DNA of 64,000 bases from Alentia gelatinosa (GCA_950022655.1 OX465590.1:39736218-39800217); one strand, 5' to 3'. Positions 21,960-33,266 are shown, counted from the first letter of the stretch. Numbers and translations are program-made. Notes: a model not told the origin generated them from the sequence alone.

Positions 21960-22195
21960 TTCACTTAAAAATCTAATGAACCCTTCACCTATGTCACGAA
22001 GTAATACACGAGGCTTCGACTTGTGAATTACTACGTGATTCAAACTCGATGGGATACTAGCTCAGACCCTTAACTCTCATAGGTTTCCTCTATAGTATAC
22101 CATGGTTATAGCATCTAACAGTTTTTAAACAATGACTAGTGGTCCCCAAACATTTTCACTGGATACTTTGTATACCATGGATAATAAAAGAGGGG
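21960..22195. mobile_element. Chimeric hairpin relic (beta-like hairpin, family L tail)
   Basis: AATACACGAGGCTTCGACTTGTGAATTAC and AACTCGATGGGATACTAGCT match the beta hairpin of 16.5 and 34.5 kb, with the left arm decayed. After AGGTTTCCTCTAT the sequence does not enter a beta tail. Instead it reads TATACCATGGTTATAGCATC to TTGTATACCATGGATAATAA, the tail of family L. Confidence 0.45.
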
Positions 22196-22427
22196 CAGAG
22201 CCTTAGTTGTTAAAGCGGGATAGGAGAATCCATCCCGTACGGATTAGTAGAAGGTCATGTTGATTATGATGCTGATACCTGGAAGTCCTGGGAGATTGCT
22301 CTCATCAATCATTCACAATTTGCTTCAGACTGGATTAGTGTTCGTTTAGTAAAGAAACAGGGCTAGACATCCAGAGGTGTCTAGATGAATTGCCCCCTGC
22401 AGTGAGGAATAAAGGCGAAAACAACAA

Positions 22428-22950
22428 GTTTTAGTCAAAGTCATTGTTCTCCAAGAGTTTCATGCAGGGTGATATTACCACCGACTTTGTAAATTTGTAT
22501 CACAATGCTTCTAAATTATAAACAAATTTTTGATCATGAACTGCAATGTGCGATGGACTACCAGATAGTACCCTACTCCAGTTTGCTGATGTCTACTCAC
22601 TGGGATCTGATTGAAACCAGCCATATAATTTGGCCGACAGACCCCCAACTTATTGTGAACCAAACCTAAGGATGATTTTCTTAAGATTATCTGTGTATAA
22701 TATGAAGATTTGCAATGAAGAAATATAAAGAAAAAAAATGAACGAGAAATTTACATAACATTCAAATCGGTGGGATAACAACGACCTTGACCAAAACGAG
22801 ATCCTTTCTTTATTTATCTCACCCCTGTACACACTAAAAAAATAACGATGAACAGGATATAAACCATGGAGAACGGACTGCAATATTTGTAGGGGCATGG
22901 TGAATGAGTACCCAATGTTAAGCCTATAAGACAAAAATCACAGATAAATG
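22428..22950 (-). mobile_element. Hairpin-tail element, beta type, interrupted
   Basis: The left arm (GTTTTAGTCAAAGTCATTGT) is at 22430 and the right arm (GACCTTGACCAAAACGAG) near 22785, separated by about 270 bp of unrelated DNA. The tail follows from TTTATCTCACCCCTG (22813). It includes GGGGCATGGTGAATGAGTAC and CCCAATGTTAAGCCTAT and a decayed closure. Confidence 0.55.
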
Positions 22951-23009
22951 CCATGCTGCCTGTGCCCTTGGTCCAGAGATTGGCGTCTGATTTATTCATT
23001 TCTATATAT

Positions 23010-23286
23010 TCATCCTACCCCTCATATAAATCTCCATAGACTTAACATGGTGTAACTGTATGCCACGGTAGTGGCATAAAATATTTATATGCCACTGGTG
23101 ACATATTACATTAAAAATATGTAACAGGGTATAGGATAAAATCTAAACATCACTCAATTTCATATAATTGTCTATATGCCATTCGTTGTCTTCCTCTTCA
23201 GATATCACTCAGCTCCGCTTCGTGATATCATGCCGCGAAGATAACTCATGCAATATAAACAGTCATATGAAATTTCGTGATGTTTC
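23010..23286 (+). mobile_element. Hairpin-tail element, alpha type, copy 5
   Basis: The tail is CATCCTACCCCTCATATAAA, CCATAGACTTAACATGGTG, GCCACTGGTGACATATTAC, closing GGGTATAGGATAAAATC. The hairpin arms pair AACATCACTCAATTTCATAT with ATATGAAATTTCGTGATGTT. The tip is CACTCAGCTCCGCTTCGTG. Confidence 0.7.
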
Positions 23287-23699
23287 ATGATAGTATTTGG
23301 GATCAGAAAAATATATCGATGATTCAATCTAGCTATGTCTCTCGCAGCCGTTAGTGGTTATCGATATAACTCCCTGCCACAATTAAATGGGAACATAGCA
23401 TGCCAGGACATATACCAGAATATCGATCTAGATTAGCGTATCTTTAATTCCCATGCTTATCACGTTTTTTTTTCTAATATTCAATTTCAAGAAATCAATA
23501 AAACATTCTGCTGTGATAAATGAGCACGTTGGATGGTATATAGTCGGTGTAGATAGAACGTGATAAAGGACATGTTTGAACGCGCAGAGTTAGTTGTCAG
23601 GAAGATTGGACGAAAATGAAAATGAGTCTGTGTAGAAGCCACAGCCTGCAGGGTGTACCTAGGGACACTGAGACAGCCTGGTGATAAGGATTGACCACC

Positions 23700-24120
23700 G
23701 ACCGACGTAGAACGAAGTAAGACTAAACTCAGGGGGCGGGGTAAAGGAGCAAGGCGCTCAGATTAAAAACTATATGAATGGGGAAAGTCCCTAGAAGCAC
23801 CCAGGGAAGCAATGAATCTCAGGAAGCCAGTGACACATGGGCCAATAACCCGAGACTCCGATTGCCGGCTGATGTATGCCGGGGAGGTGGGGTCGTCGCC
23901 GGGGGGTTCGGGCCCCGGGGCCGGGAAGAGACCGAGTCCCCGGGTCTATGCTGACGGAAGCCACTCGAGTGGCTTCCGTGGATCGATGACTGCACTGCAC
24001 GGTCTACCTCCCCAGACTCCATCTGGTCGCCCGTTGGCGCCAGGGGCTAATGGAGCATGTCCGACTGTGATTATTTTCTGTGAACCCGATTTAGAGTTCC
24101 TCATTAGAATATGAGGGGGT
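23700..24120. other. GC-rich patch with a perfect 26-bp palindrome
   Basis: This is a CpG-rich stretch. At 23954-23979 a perfect palindrome is centred on CTCGAG with arms ACGGAAGCCACTC. ORFs overlap on both strands, as expected from GC richness. None is recognised. Confidence 0.4.
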
Positions 24121-24141
24121 AGGGGGTGGGGGTACAGGAGC

Positions 24142-24361
24142 CTGGGTCTGTTTGATAATTTAGGATTGTACATGAAGACCCTTTTCTGTATGATATAGAG
24201 ACCGATGTTGGTTAACTTTATTCAACACTTATTTATGGACGACCTTATGGAAGGCTAGTGCTGTTCTAGCGATGAGACTTGAATATTATTAAATTATACA
24301 CCTTGTACGAGTTACAGAAAAGGGTCTTCATGTACGAGTCTGGATTATTAAACAGGCCCCT
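24142..24361. mobile_element. Family F MITE, copy 2
   Basis: The ends TCTGTTTGATAATTTAGGAT and GATTATTAAACAGGCCCCT are inverted, with GTACATGAAGACCCTT and its inverse inside. ATGTTGGTTAACTTTATTCA and TTATGGACGACCTTATGGA are shared with the other copies. Confidence 0.65.
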
Positions 24362-24731
24362 GGCTCAGCATTGGGTTATTGATCGTTAATGCCAGGTGAA
24401 AGGTGTATATTGCGAAGTGGGAAGCATGCAAGAAACATTTCAAGGGTATGAGTGTAGGTAAACACATGGGTGTAGGTTATATACATGGGAGTAATACTAA
24501 GAAAGAAGTGATACGTGTTTGGTCCGTGTCCCAATTCAGTCAAATATATTCATTTCCCATCAGAAAATTGTAGGTGAAAAAGGGATAAGTAAAAGGTTGT
24601 GGTTGTCAATACACCAGACATGTTTTTGGCCAAAGGTGGAGGTTGTCGACGACTGATTTTTTACAGAATCGCCAGCTGTCTAGACAACTAATTCAATCCG
24701 GCTTGAAATAGTCTTCGGCATAAGAACGTGT

Positions 24732-25050
24732 TTTATCCTACCCCTAATAGAAAACTCCATAGGCTTAACATTGGGTCACTGTATTCGGTCTGGAGTTCAG
24801 AAAAATGAAAAATATCGCTCTAGTGGGATACACTTGACAAATGACGTCATTTGTTAATGTAGAAGTAATTTGATGGGTGGGGTAGGATAAATTCTAAACC
24901 AAACATGAGTTAGTTGTGTTATTGTTCATCGCACTCTGGCAAGATCGCGTTTTACTGCTCTCGGCTTCGCCTCGCGCAGTAATACGCGATCTTGCCGTCG
25001 TGTGATAAACAACAACACAACTAACTCTCATTTGGTTTCTCCATAGTATT
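24732..25050 (+). mobile_element. Hairpin-tail element, alpha type, copy 6
   Basis: The tail runs from TTTATCCTACCCCTAATAG to GGGGTAGGATAAATTC, with CCATAGGCTTAACATTGGG. The hairpin (24892-25050) has arms over 60 bp that are close to perfect complements (CAAGATCGCGTTTTACTG, GAGTTAGTTGTGTT). The tip is CTCTCGGCTTCGCCTCGCG. Confidence 0.75.
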
Positions 25051-25077
25051 GTCATCAAGTGGTGCCAAATTACGCTA

Positions 25078-25469
25078 GGCCACTAAAAAAACAAACTTGT
25101 TTCTCATCGCCAAGCCATGAAAAATATGACCAGGGCGTTTTTTCTTGTTTGCTAGATCAAAGATGGCTTTTGAAGTGTCATAAAATGGGCTTCAGACACA
25201 CAGTAAAACCCCGCATAAGCGAACACCTCTGATCCGGGCCAAACTATGCGCTTACGCAGGGTGTCTGCTTACGCAGGGTTTCCAGATTTTTACTTGCTAT
25301 ACGTTTAATGCATCCCTGACATCAGGAGCTTTAATTTGATACTAAATACACATACCTTTCATAATTTCTATCAAGGTTCATCTTATTTATTTGAAGAAAA
25401 AAAATCTTCTGAAATCGTTTTTTTTTCTGATGCGCGCGGTGATCAGAAACAAGGTTTTTTTTAGTGGCC
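25078..25469. mobile_element. Family O TIR element with nested pogo-like end
   Basis: The left end GGCCACTAAAAAAACAAAC and the right end, inverted GGCCACTAAAAAAAACC, continue inward as CTTGTTTCTCATCGC-type sequence, giving TIRs of about 35 bp. A single family I terminus is nested at 25201. Confidence 0.6.
25201..25290 (+). mobile_element. pogo-like MITE fragment (one end)
   Basis: CAGTAAAACCCCGCATAAGC, then GATCCGGGCCAAACTATGCG and a TGTCTGCTTACGCAGGG word, match the family I left end. No right end was found. Confidence 0.5.
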
Positions 25470-25504
25470 TTATATGATATATGATGATCTGCAATTGCCA
25501 TGCA

Positions 25505-25603
25505 CAGTGTATTTACACTAGACGATTTCTTGCATATTACAGCTGAAAGTCGTCAGGTGGTGCTAAATTCAAGAATCGTCTCATGTAAATGCTGGGTTAC
25601 GCA
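25505..25603. mobile_element. Family V short inverted-repeat element
   Basis: TTTACACTAGACGATTTCTT and inverted AAGAATCGTCTCATGTAAA flank CTGAAAGTCGTCAGGTGG. This is the same layout as 3938-4035. Confidence 0.45.
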
Positions 25604-26404
25604 TATCTACCGTAACCTGTGCGCCACATGCACGTTTCCACAAACATGAAGCCATGAAATACCCATCCTTTTAGCGTAAAATAGTGTACACAGATATCTT
25701 TTCCCAAATCTAGTTGCTGAGCTATGGGACGAGTGCCTCCAGGCGGTCTCTGATGTAATGGTTTTAAACAGCCATCATTTATTTACGCATGAAAGAGGAG
25801 CATAAAAAGCCACGATGCTTTCAACACAGGCATAGATCTGTGCATGATCAAGTGTCATCTGTATGGGAATCCTACATAGACTGCACATAGGACAGGTGGA
25901 TGCAGTCCCATCACCCTATTTCAATTTGAATCGAAATGAGCGAAAAAAATGTGTCGGGTATTCAGGGTGTGGGAAGGATATGACAGGCGTAAGACTTATG
26001 ACGATAGGAAAGGAGCAGAAATACAGAAGAAACAACGGAATAAGTGAAGTAAACGGACATTGAGGATTTATTTTTGTAAATGGTCATCAATGATGTCATC
26101 AGATAACAGAGTATATGTAATTTACTAAGAAATATTATGGTTGTCAGCAGATAACAATATGATACAATGTTGAAATCTGTTTAAAGGTAATACTATCTGT
26201 CCCTCCGATTAATCAAAGAAATCTATTTTGAACAAATTGTATAGTATAAAAGTTTTATGTGTGTATGAATGGGTGTAATGTCCTGAGCTTGTTTCTTGAC
26301 CATTACTGGGAAGAACGTCCCTGGACGACAGTTTGTGTCTTTTATGTATATTTGTTTACCTGAATAAAGAAAAAGAAAAAAAGTCATGATCGATAATGGT
26401 TGGA
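25604..26404. other. No recognised gene
   Basis: Short ORFs only. The 66-codon ORF at 25863 has no recognisable motif. Confidence 0.4.
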
Positions 26405-26690
26405 TGTATAGGGCACATAGCTATTGCGTTATGGAGCTAGCCATTTAGCCCCCCCGCCGGTGCTAAACAAAACACCAGGTAGTGGGTCCAGTTATCTATG
26501 GATTCTATTTTAAAATATTTCTTTTTGTTGGCCTTAGAAGGGTTTTAGCCTTGTCTCATGATTATCTATGGATTATGAAAGCAGAAAATAGTGGTGGCGC
26601 TATGATTTTCTGACGGATGATGGCATAAATAGCAATCACTCTGGGCCCTATAAGGTGCAGTGAGGATTTCATTAGGACGGAAACGTAGGC
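26405..26690. mobile_element. Dispersed repeat family U, copy 2
   Basis: AGGGCACATAGCTATTGCGT, AACAAAACACCAGGTAG, GACGGATGATGGCATAAAT and CACTCTGGGCCCTATA appear in one contiguous stretch, in the same order as the split copy at 12108-12775. Confidence 0.55.
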
Positions 26691-26706
26691 GTCACACTTT
26701 AATACT

Positions 26707-27092
26707 AGGAGCTAATAGTATGTTCATCATAGATGAATGAGCGTGCAGTCAAAATGAATAACAATTAAAAGGTTTGAGTTCGATTTAGCCTATGGACAGT
26801 TTTCTGTAACCCACTTGCACCCAGTCAACTTGCCATTTCTGCAACTGCCTATCTAGGATCCAAACACATCAAGCACCAGTGGGTCTTGAGGTATTTTGGT
26901 CTTGAGGGATTGGTCATGGTCAGCTGGGCACGCCTCTAAGACCCTGAGACACTGGTTCCCTGCTCTGTTCTCAATATCACAGTGAATAGCACACAGATAG
27001 CGAAGGGAAAATTTCTATGCAGTACCCTGAAAGTCTATATGGACCCCTATTATTTCTAGATGATGTATTAAGCGCATGCAAGCACGCTCTAA
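26707..27092 (-). mobile_element. Dispersed repeat family E, copy 2 (full length)
   Basis: Runs from AGGAGCTAATAGTATGTTC to GCATGCAAGCACGCTCTAA, 386 bp, with all blocks present (TTTTCTGTAACCCACTTGCA, TGGTCATGGTCAGCTGGGCA). On the minus strand it retains the peptide LKTKIPQDP-like frame seen in other copies. Confidence 0.65.
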
Positions 27093-27733
27093 AAAGACAT
27101 CAAGGAGTCCGGATAAATCTAAAGAAATAAAAAGGGGTATAAATCATCACAGAACTATGAACGATTATTAATCTGTAGGTAGAAGACAGGGATGTCAGTT
27201 GGGGTCATGTAAAAAGAGAGAAATTCCTTTTTATGTGGAATTTACTGCCTCACAGAAAAAACATGAAAACCCCAGCGTTATTGACCATGGAATGGGGCTG
27301 GGGTGTGTTTTAGAACCGCTGTTTATTGGTGTGAATAAAGCTGTATTTATTGTCTCGTTGTTTTACTCAAGAAGGATATTATGAGCTGGAAATGAAATCA
27401 AGGGTTTCCCAGAAAAACTGCTATCTCTGACAAGAAACGTTATGTAAATATGCATTGTCTTTCAAAAGTTGAAAAAAGACCAAAAAGGCTTCGTGAATAT
27501 CTGAATTATGTTATGTAGATAACGATAGACTGTTTGAATATGACATGATATCGCAAAGGATATATGCTATGAAAATCATAATTTCAAGGATACCTTGATG
27601 TACAATGGAAAAAGCATAACCCAGTCCGTATAGGGCAAAAACAAAAACGGATTATGATAGTAAAGGAGAGTGAATCAAAGATACAATAGGGAGTTCAACA
27701 GATACAACTGGCAACGGAGAATGCAGACAAACT

Positions 27734-28101
27734 AGGAGCAAATGGTATGTTCATCATTGATGAATGAGCATGCAATTAAGATAGATAACAATTAAAAGAT
27801 GGATCATTTTCTGTAACCCACTTGCACCCTGTCAACTTGCCATTTACGTAACTGCCTGAGTCTAGGATCCAAACATATCAAGCAGCAGTAGGTCAATGAG
27901 GTATTTCTGTCTCTATAGATCAGTTGTAGTCAGTTGGGCACACGTTTAAGACCCTGAGACACTGGCCCTCTACTCCTTTCACAATATCACAGTGAATAGC
28001 ATGCAGATAGTGAAGGGCTAGCTTTCTTGCAGCAAGCTGGAAGTCTATGTGCACACTCTAACCTTTAGGCAACGTATATAGAGCGTGAAAGCACGCCCTA
28101 A
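27734..28101 (-). mobile_element. Dispersed repeat family E, copy 3
   Basis: Runs from AGGAGCAAATGGTATGTTC to GAAAGCACGCCCTA. It is about 600 bp from copy 2, in the same orientation and more diverged. The two may be independent insertions. Confidence 0.6.
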
Positions 28102-28454
28102 AAGGGGGGACTGACTCTTGGACAGACAGGAAGTTAACTGAGACCAAGAACAATGGTGACTTTTCACTGAAAGGCACGCGGACTTTGTTTCACCATTAAA
28201 TCATTTAACTGACGGCTTCGCGGAATGCTTCGCGGATTGCTTCGCGGAGCCACCGGAAGCACGTGACTGCGCGTCTGATGGGGAGAAGTGGTCGGCAGAG
28301 AACTGTCCGCGGCGCTGAACCAATAAACTATTAACCGGTTGGCACGTATGGCTTTTAACCAATTACGACCCGTGGAGGGGGTTTTGATGATGGAAGTTAT
28401 CACTCTGCATCGCAACGGAGGTAAATATGAAAACCATCAATCATAAACCAGAAT

Positions 28455-28710
28455 CCTCTAATCCTATATACCCATTATTGAACTAACTAGAGCTACATAC
28501 CGCTGCTGGGGGGTGCATTAAAAATAAGTTATGTGTCGAGGTTGACGTTTTCGTCCTGCTCTCATGTTTTCGTCCCGCTCTCATGTTTTCGTCCCGCTCT
28601 CATGTTTTCGTCCCGCTCTGACGTTTTCTTCCCGCTCTGATCACGTGATACAATACAGCAGCGGGACGAAACAATAGCTGTTGTGGTTACTCGATAAGGG
28701 TGGCCATTTG
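28455..28710 (+). repeat. Left terminal repeat of the DIRS/Ngaro-like element
   Basis: Contains five 19-bp tandem units of the form GTTTTCGTCCCGCTCTCAT (28547-28640), then TGATCACGTGAT and an inverted GCAGCGGGACGAAAC. It matches 10080-10290 on the opposite strand, block for block. Confidence 0.7.
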
Positions 28711-29034
28711 CTTCAGAAGTGTTTCAGGTAAAGAATTGGTTACCCATGGCCTATGGTCAGGGGTGGTCATTGCCCCCCCTGGTGAAACACCTCTGTACTC
28801 GCGCACCCCTGCACCACCTCTGTACTGTCGGCCGCACTAAACATCAAAGTGCGCTCGGTCGACACTGTACTCTGCCTCATTTCCTCTTCAGGTCTCATAC
28901 CCTACACACGTACTTTTTCTTCTCTCGTACCTTGGCTATTCCGCCCATCGTACCTCCGGTCTCCATATTCCCCTGAATATCGGCGACCGTGTACAGGCAT
29001 ACCAAGACAGAGTTTGAGATATTTACGGTGAAGT

Positions 29035-31410
29035 ATGTTAACCAGAAGCGGGATGGCGGCTGCATCCGCTGCAACGGAGACGGACTCCGAGGTCACCCTA
29101 CGGCAGCAAGAAACGGCTACGGAGAGCGACCACGTGGACTCGGTCTCCCAGCAGGGGACCAGCGCCAGCGGTCGTTCCCGGGCCTCATGGGTCACTGCCC
29201 TAGAGGCCAGCTTAGGAGGGGTGAGGACGGACGTTGATGAGGTGAAGACAGACGTTAACAGAGTCAAATCCGACGTCTCAAAGATGTCCCGACAGATGGA
29301 CGGCATGATGGACGCCATCATGCAGATCTCTCGGCCGGCATCGCGGAGGAGCGGCTCACGGGCATCGTCAGCGGCCGACCGGACACAGGACCGAGCCCAA
29401 GAACAAACGGAACGACTGCTGCCTCCACCACGCCAGTTGAGAGAGACGTACACGTCGGAGGAACACCTTCAACGGGAGTTCGGCCGTGAGGCCATGCGTC
29501 ACGACAGGACCACGGGTAAGAACTCGTTATTATCAGATCTTAATGCCCGCAGGCCGACCGCTAAGCCTTACATGTTTATGGACAGGGACGGAGTCTCCAC
29601 GCTTCACCAGAAGCTGGATTTACGGTCGGGCCTCGGGCCTCTTGAGTATATCAGTTGCTTTGTGGCCCTGTTAAGTGATGAACGCGCCCTGCTCCCCGAG
29701 GACAGGGCAGACATGTTCCGGCATCTCCACCAGGTTACGGTCGATGCTCAGTCACGGCCGTGGGCCGCGGTGAGACGTTGGAGTAATTACGTATTTGACC
29801 AGGTGGAGGCCGGCAGGATGCGATGGTCAGACCACGGCCGGATACATGAGGAGCGTGTCCGGCTCGCGATGACCTCGACCAACACCTCCAACGGCAGTAA
29901 CAACACGGAGACCGGACGCGCTCGGGGATCTGAGGCGCCTTGCCGTGACTTCAATGGCGAGAGGGGGTGCCGCCACCGCAACGACCACACAGAGGGGGGC
30001 ATCCGGTGGTTGCACGTGTGCACTTTTTGTGACTCAGTCGGCAGGAAGTGCGGTCACTCGGTGCACGCCTGCAACCGAAAGCTGACGTACGGTCACGGCT
30101 ATGACAACACGGCGGCTCCCCCTGTACCCACACCATGGCGGGTACCACAGGCGGGTATCAACTCCAACCCACTTCAAAGCCGGCGGCACCCCGGAGTGTG
30201 CTTCAACACCCCCAGCCGACTTAAAAAAAGGGCAGGGCGCGCCCCGCGACTAAGCAAGGCGCGAAACCAGGATGAGAGGGGGGCCGGCGGCCCGGTGTGT
30301 GATGTAACGAAGCCGGCCCCCACACGTGACGTCATGCCTCACGTGACTGCCCTGGCACGTGGCTGGCGAGGCGAGGTAAACAACAACAAAGGGACGGGGA
30401 ATACACTCCCGCAGGAGAGCATCGACGCTTTCCCCGCCCCACCCATGTCTTGCAGCGTGGCCGGTGTTAGTGTTACTGCACCGGCCGGCCACGAGGATAG
30501 TAACACTCCGGATTTCGCGGCACTAAAAGAAGTGTGCGAGACCGGAATTCATCGGGAGGGTGTCCGGACCGACACGTTCGCCTTCCGGGATCACCGCCGG
30601 GCGACATGGCCGGACTTCACGGCCGTAGGGTCCGGCACCCATGCCAACATATACCGGGCCGTGAGGGAGACGGGGCTACCCAACGCCCTCGGCGCAAGGA
30701 TTCAGGTCCCCTCGGACCTACACTTACCGGCCTGGGACAAGTACTTAGGGGGTGTGGCAGGTTCAGAGGAGCTCCTGGGGTTCCTCTACTACGGCTTCCC
30801 CCCAGGATACCTCGGGCCCGAGACCAACACGAGGGGGGTGGCCAACCACCCCAGTGCCACCGGATACCCGGAGCAGGTAGACAAGTTCCTGGGGAAGGAG
30901 GCCACCTTCTCTAATATGATGGGACCGTTTGAGGAACCGCCCTTCTCCCCGTGGTGTCACGTGTCGCCTCTCATGACACGGGAGAAGCGGGGCACCGACG
31001 ATAGGCGGATCATCACGGATATGACTTTCCCGCGGGAGCGCAGCGTGAACTCGTTCGTCATTAAGAACTCTGTCTACGGACTGGAACGAGATCACGGCCT
31101 CCCAACGGTGGACGAGTTCGTGTCGAAACTCGTGAAGGCAGGTACCTCGTCATATATGTCATCAATCGACGTGTCGCGTGCCTACAAGAACTTCAGGTGC
31201 GATCCCCTCGATTGGCCCCTGCTGTGTTTCACGTGGGAGGGCGGGCACTACTGTGATACCGCCATGCCGTTCGGTGCCCGTGCCTCCTCGTACCACATGC
31301 AGTGTGTGGCCGAGGCCATCGTCGGGATCCTCGGGTCGAAAGGAGTCACGGCCGCGATGTACCTCGATGATCCATTATCCTCTCTGAGGACCGAGGTAAG
31401 GCGGCCGTAG
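29035..31410 (+). pseudogene. gag-like and reverse transcriptase ORF (DIRS/Ngaro-like), frame lost after YLDD
   Basis: The 791-codon ORF begins at the first Met after the leader. Residues 50-95 have a heptad-like, charged pattern (EASLGGVRTDVDEVKTDV) that could form a coiled coil. A Cys/His cluster at about 303-347 (CRDFN, then H-x-C-x-x-C and H-x-x-x-C) is a zinc-binding motif common in DIRS-order gag regions. The RT palm follows: RRIITDM near 655, motif A SSIDVSRAY with Asp at 712, motif B MPFGARASSYH from 744, and motif C YLDD at 776-779. After GATGAT at 31366-31371 the conserved RT frame continues at 31374, one base out of register, so the ORF ends early at TAG 31408-31410. RT would copy the element RNA in a cytoplasmic or nuclear complex. 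Confidence 0.8.
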
Positions 31411-32232
31411 ACTTCTAGATTGCACGTGACCTGTTCGTCGAGCTGGGCCTCCCCGAGGCACGCGACAAAGCTCAGGTTCCTAGTCAGATAGTGATGTGGC
31501 TAGGTATTGAGATCGACGCCCGTAGGATGAGTCTCTCCATCCCTACGGCCAAGTTGGAGGAGATACGTGCTCATGTGTCGGCCGTCGCAAAACGCCGCAC
31601 CCTCACGAAGCGACAGCTGCAGTCAGTGCTGGGACGGATACTGCACGTCGCGAGGTGTATTCGGCCGGCAAGTGCTTTCGTCTCCAAGCTACTCGAGGCC
31701 CTGCGAGGAATGACGGGGTTCTACCTTAACATCAATTCCGAGATGCGGCAGGACCTTGACTGGTTTGTGAAATTCGCGGAGGGGTGGAATGGACGCGCGC
31801 TAATCCCCCGGGGCCCGCCGACGAGGCGCATCACTGTCGATGCCTGCCTCTCGGGCGTAGGAGGCACTGACGGCCGCTTCTCCTATTCCGGCCAGGTGTG
31901 CCCTGTCCTCGACCCCGTGGAGTGCATCTCAGAGCTAGAGGCACTGAACACCATATACGCACTCCACACTTTCATCACGGACGAGGACCGTGGATCATGG
32001 ATCGAGGTATTCTGCGATAACCTCGGGACTGTGCAGACTCTCAACAGTGCGCGTGCCCGAAACCGGGTCCTGGCGGAGTGTGCCCGCCAGGCATGGATGG
32101 TGGAAGCACGCCTACAGGTGGAGTTGGTCTTCACCCACATCCCCGGGGTTCAAAACGTGATCGCAGATGCCTTGAGCAGGGCCCACCTTTCAGCAACTGA
32201 TTACGATAAAGTGACGTCCCTCACTCATCTCC
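31374..32232 (+). pseudogene. RT C-terminal part and RNase H domain (frame-shifted, one stop)
   Basis: The frame resumes at 31374 with hydrophobic residues expected after YLDD, meets TAG at 31416-31418, then reads WLGIEID and KRQLQSVLGRI, typical of DIRS-order RT thumb regions. The RNase H catalytic set is visible: ITVDACLSG (Asp codon 31839), SELEAL (Glu at 31938), FCDNLGT (Asp at 32016) and DALSRA (Asp at 32166). The domain would remove RNA from the RNA-DNA hybrid. The frame stays open to 33149, but beyond about 32230 this is a GC-driven shadow of the recombinase ORF. Confidence 0.75.
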
Positions 32233-33266
32233 ATGAACTTTGTCCCATCGTGCCTTGTACACATGCCTCGTTTGTACCGATACTCCATCTCTTCTGCAGA
32301 TCCGGCGCTTCTTTCACTCCAAGCGAAAGCGTCTGCCCGACAATCAGAGGCGCGTGCCCCAGGCACGCTCGCCAACCAGCGATCCGCAGTGGGCACCTAC
32401 CCGGCGTTCTGCAGAAGGATGGAGATCGACCCCAGGGCACCGACCGTGAGTCTCATCACGAGTTACATGGAGTACGTGGCCGACCACGCCCCTTCCCCGG
32501 CTACGGTCGCGAACCATTTATCGCACATCCGTGCGCATCTGCGACTGACGGGGGGGGATGTGGCCCCGACAGAGGATCACCGAGTGAGGCGGGCACTGGA
32601 GGGAATGAAAAGGAACAAGGACTACGTCCCAAACGTGAAACCACCAGTGCCCATGGACGTCTTCCGGGCCGTACTCGACGAGCTCGCGGTATCGCCTCTC
32701 AACACAGCAATAAGGGCGGGCCTCCTACTGATATATTACGCGGCCCTACGGCAGGGCGAGGTGGCACCGCAGTCGGCACGGGCGTTCGACCCGGCACGGC
32801 ACCTGACACGAGGGGACGTGGTCGTCGGCCAACGGCACGTGATGGTCACGATAAAAGCCGCCAAGAATCTCCAGCACGTGGGGGAGCAGAAGGTTATGCG
32901 CCTGGAGGCCGCGGACGACGTCAGGATCTGCCCCCGACACGCGATTCGACAGCTACTACGGGTGGCCCCTACGGCTTCTCTACGGGATCCTTTCCTCACG
33001 TTGCCCGATGGGACAATCATTACCTCCCGAATGATGACAAGGGAGTGGGATCGCCTTCTGCAGGCCACAGGCCAGACTGTGAAAACATTCACCCTCCACA
33101 GCCTCAGGAAGGCCGCTGCCACGCAGGCATTCCAGGCCGGCATTCCTGAACTTGACATCCAGAGGTATGGAGGGTGGAAGTCCCAGGCACATCGGCCTAT
33201 ATCAAGGTCTCCGACCTTAGATCCATCAACAACTCTCTTATTCAGTCCCTTTCCCTCAGAAAGTGA
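32233..33266 (+). pseudogene. Tyrosine recombinase of the DIRS/Ngaro-like element (C-terminal frameshift)
   Basis: It starts in a frame that overlaps the RNase H segment, as is usual in this order of elements. An N-terminal SAM-like, helix-rich part (AYPAF-like to HLSHIRAHLR) is followed by the catalytic domain: Arg 173 in ALRQGEV, His 289 and Arg 292 in LHSLRKAA, and Trp 315 in YGGWKS. The nucleophilic Tyr is not in this frame. It is encoded at 33198-33200 (SAYIKVSDLR), one base out of register, and that frame ends at TGA 33264-33266. The enzyme would integrate circular DNA without target duplication. Confidence 0.8.

Noticed and set aside
28545..28640. CRISPR-like or regulatory short-repeat array independent of the retrotransposon
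   Set aside because: The 19-bp units are in the terminal repeat of the element and recur in its remnant at 10.1 kb.
28902..29453. 183-codon minus-strand ORF opposite the gag-like region
   Set aside because: Antisense shadow of a GC-rich coding region. No motif of its own.
32233..33149. Continuation of the RNase H frame to 33149 as an extra domain
   Set aside because: It overlaps the recombinase in another frame and reads as Arg/Gly/Pro-rich noise. It is open only because of high GC.
32233..33266. Crypton-type DNA transposon recombinase
   Set aside because: It is preceded by RT and RNase H in the same orientation with overlapping frames, so it belongs to a DIRS-order retrotransposon.
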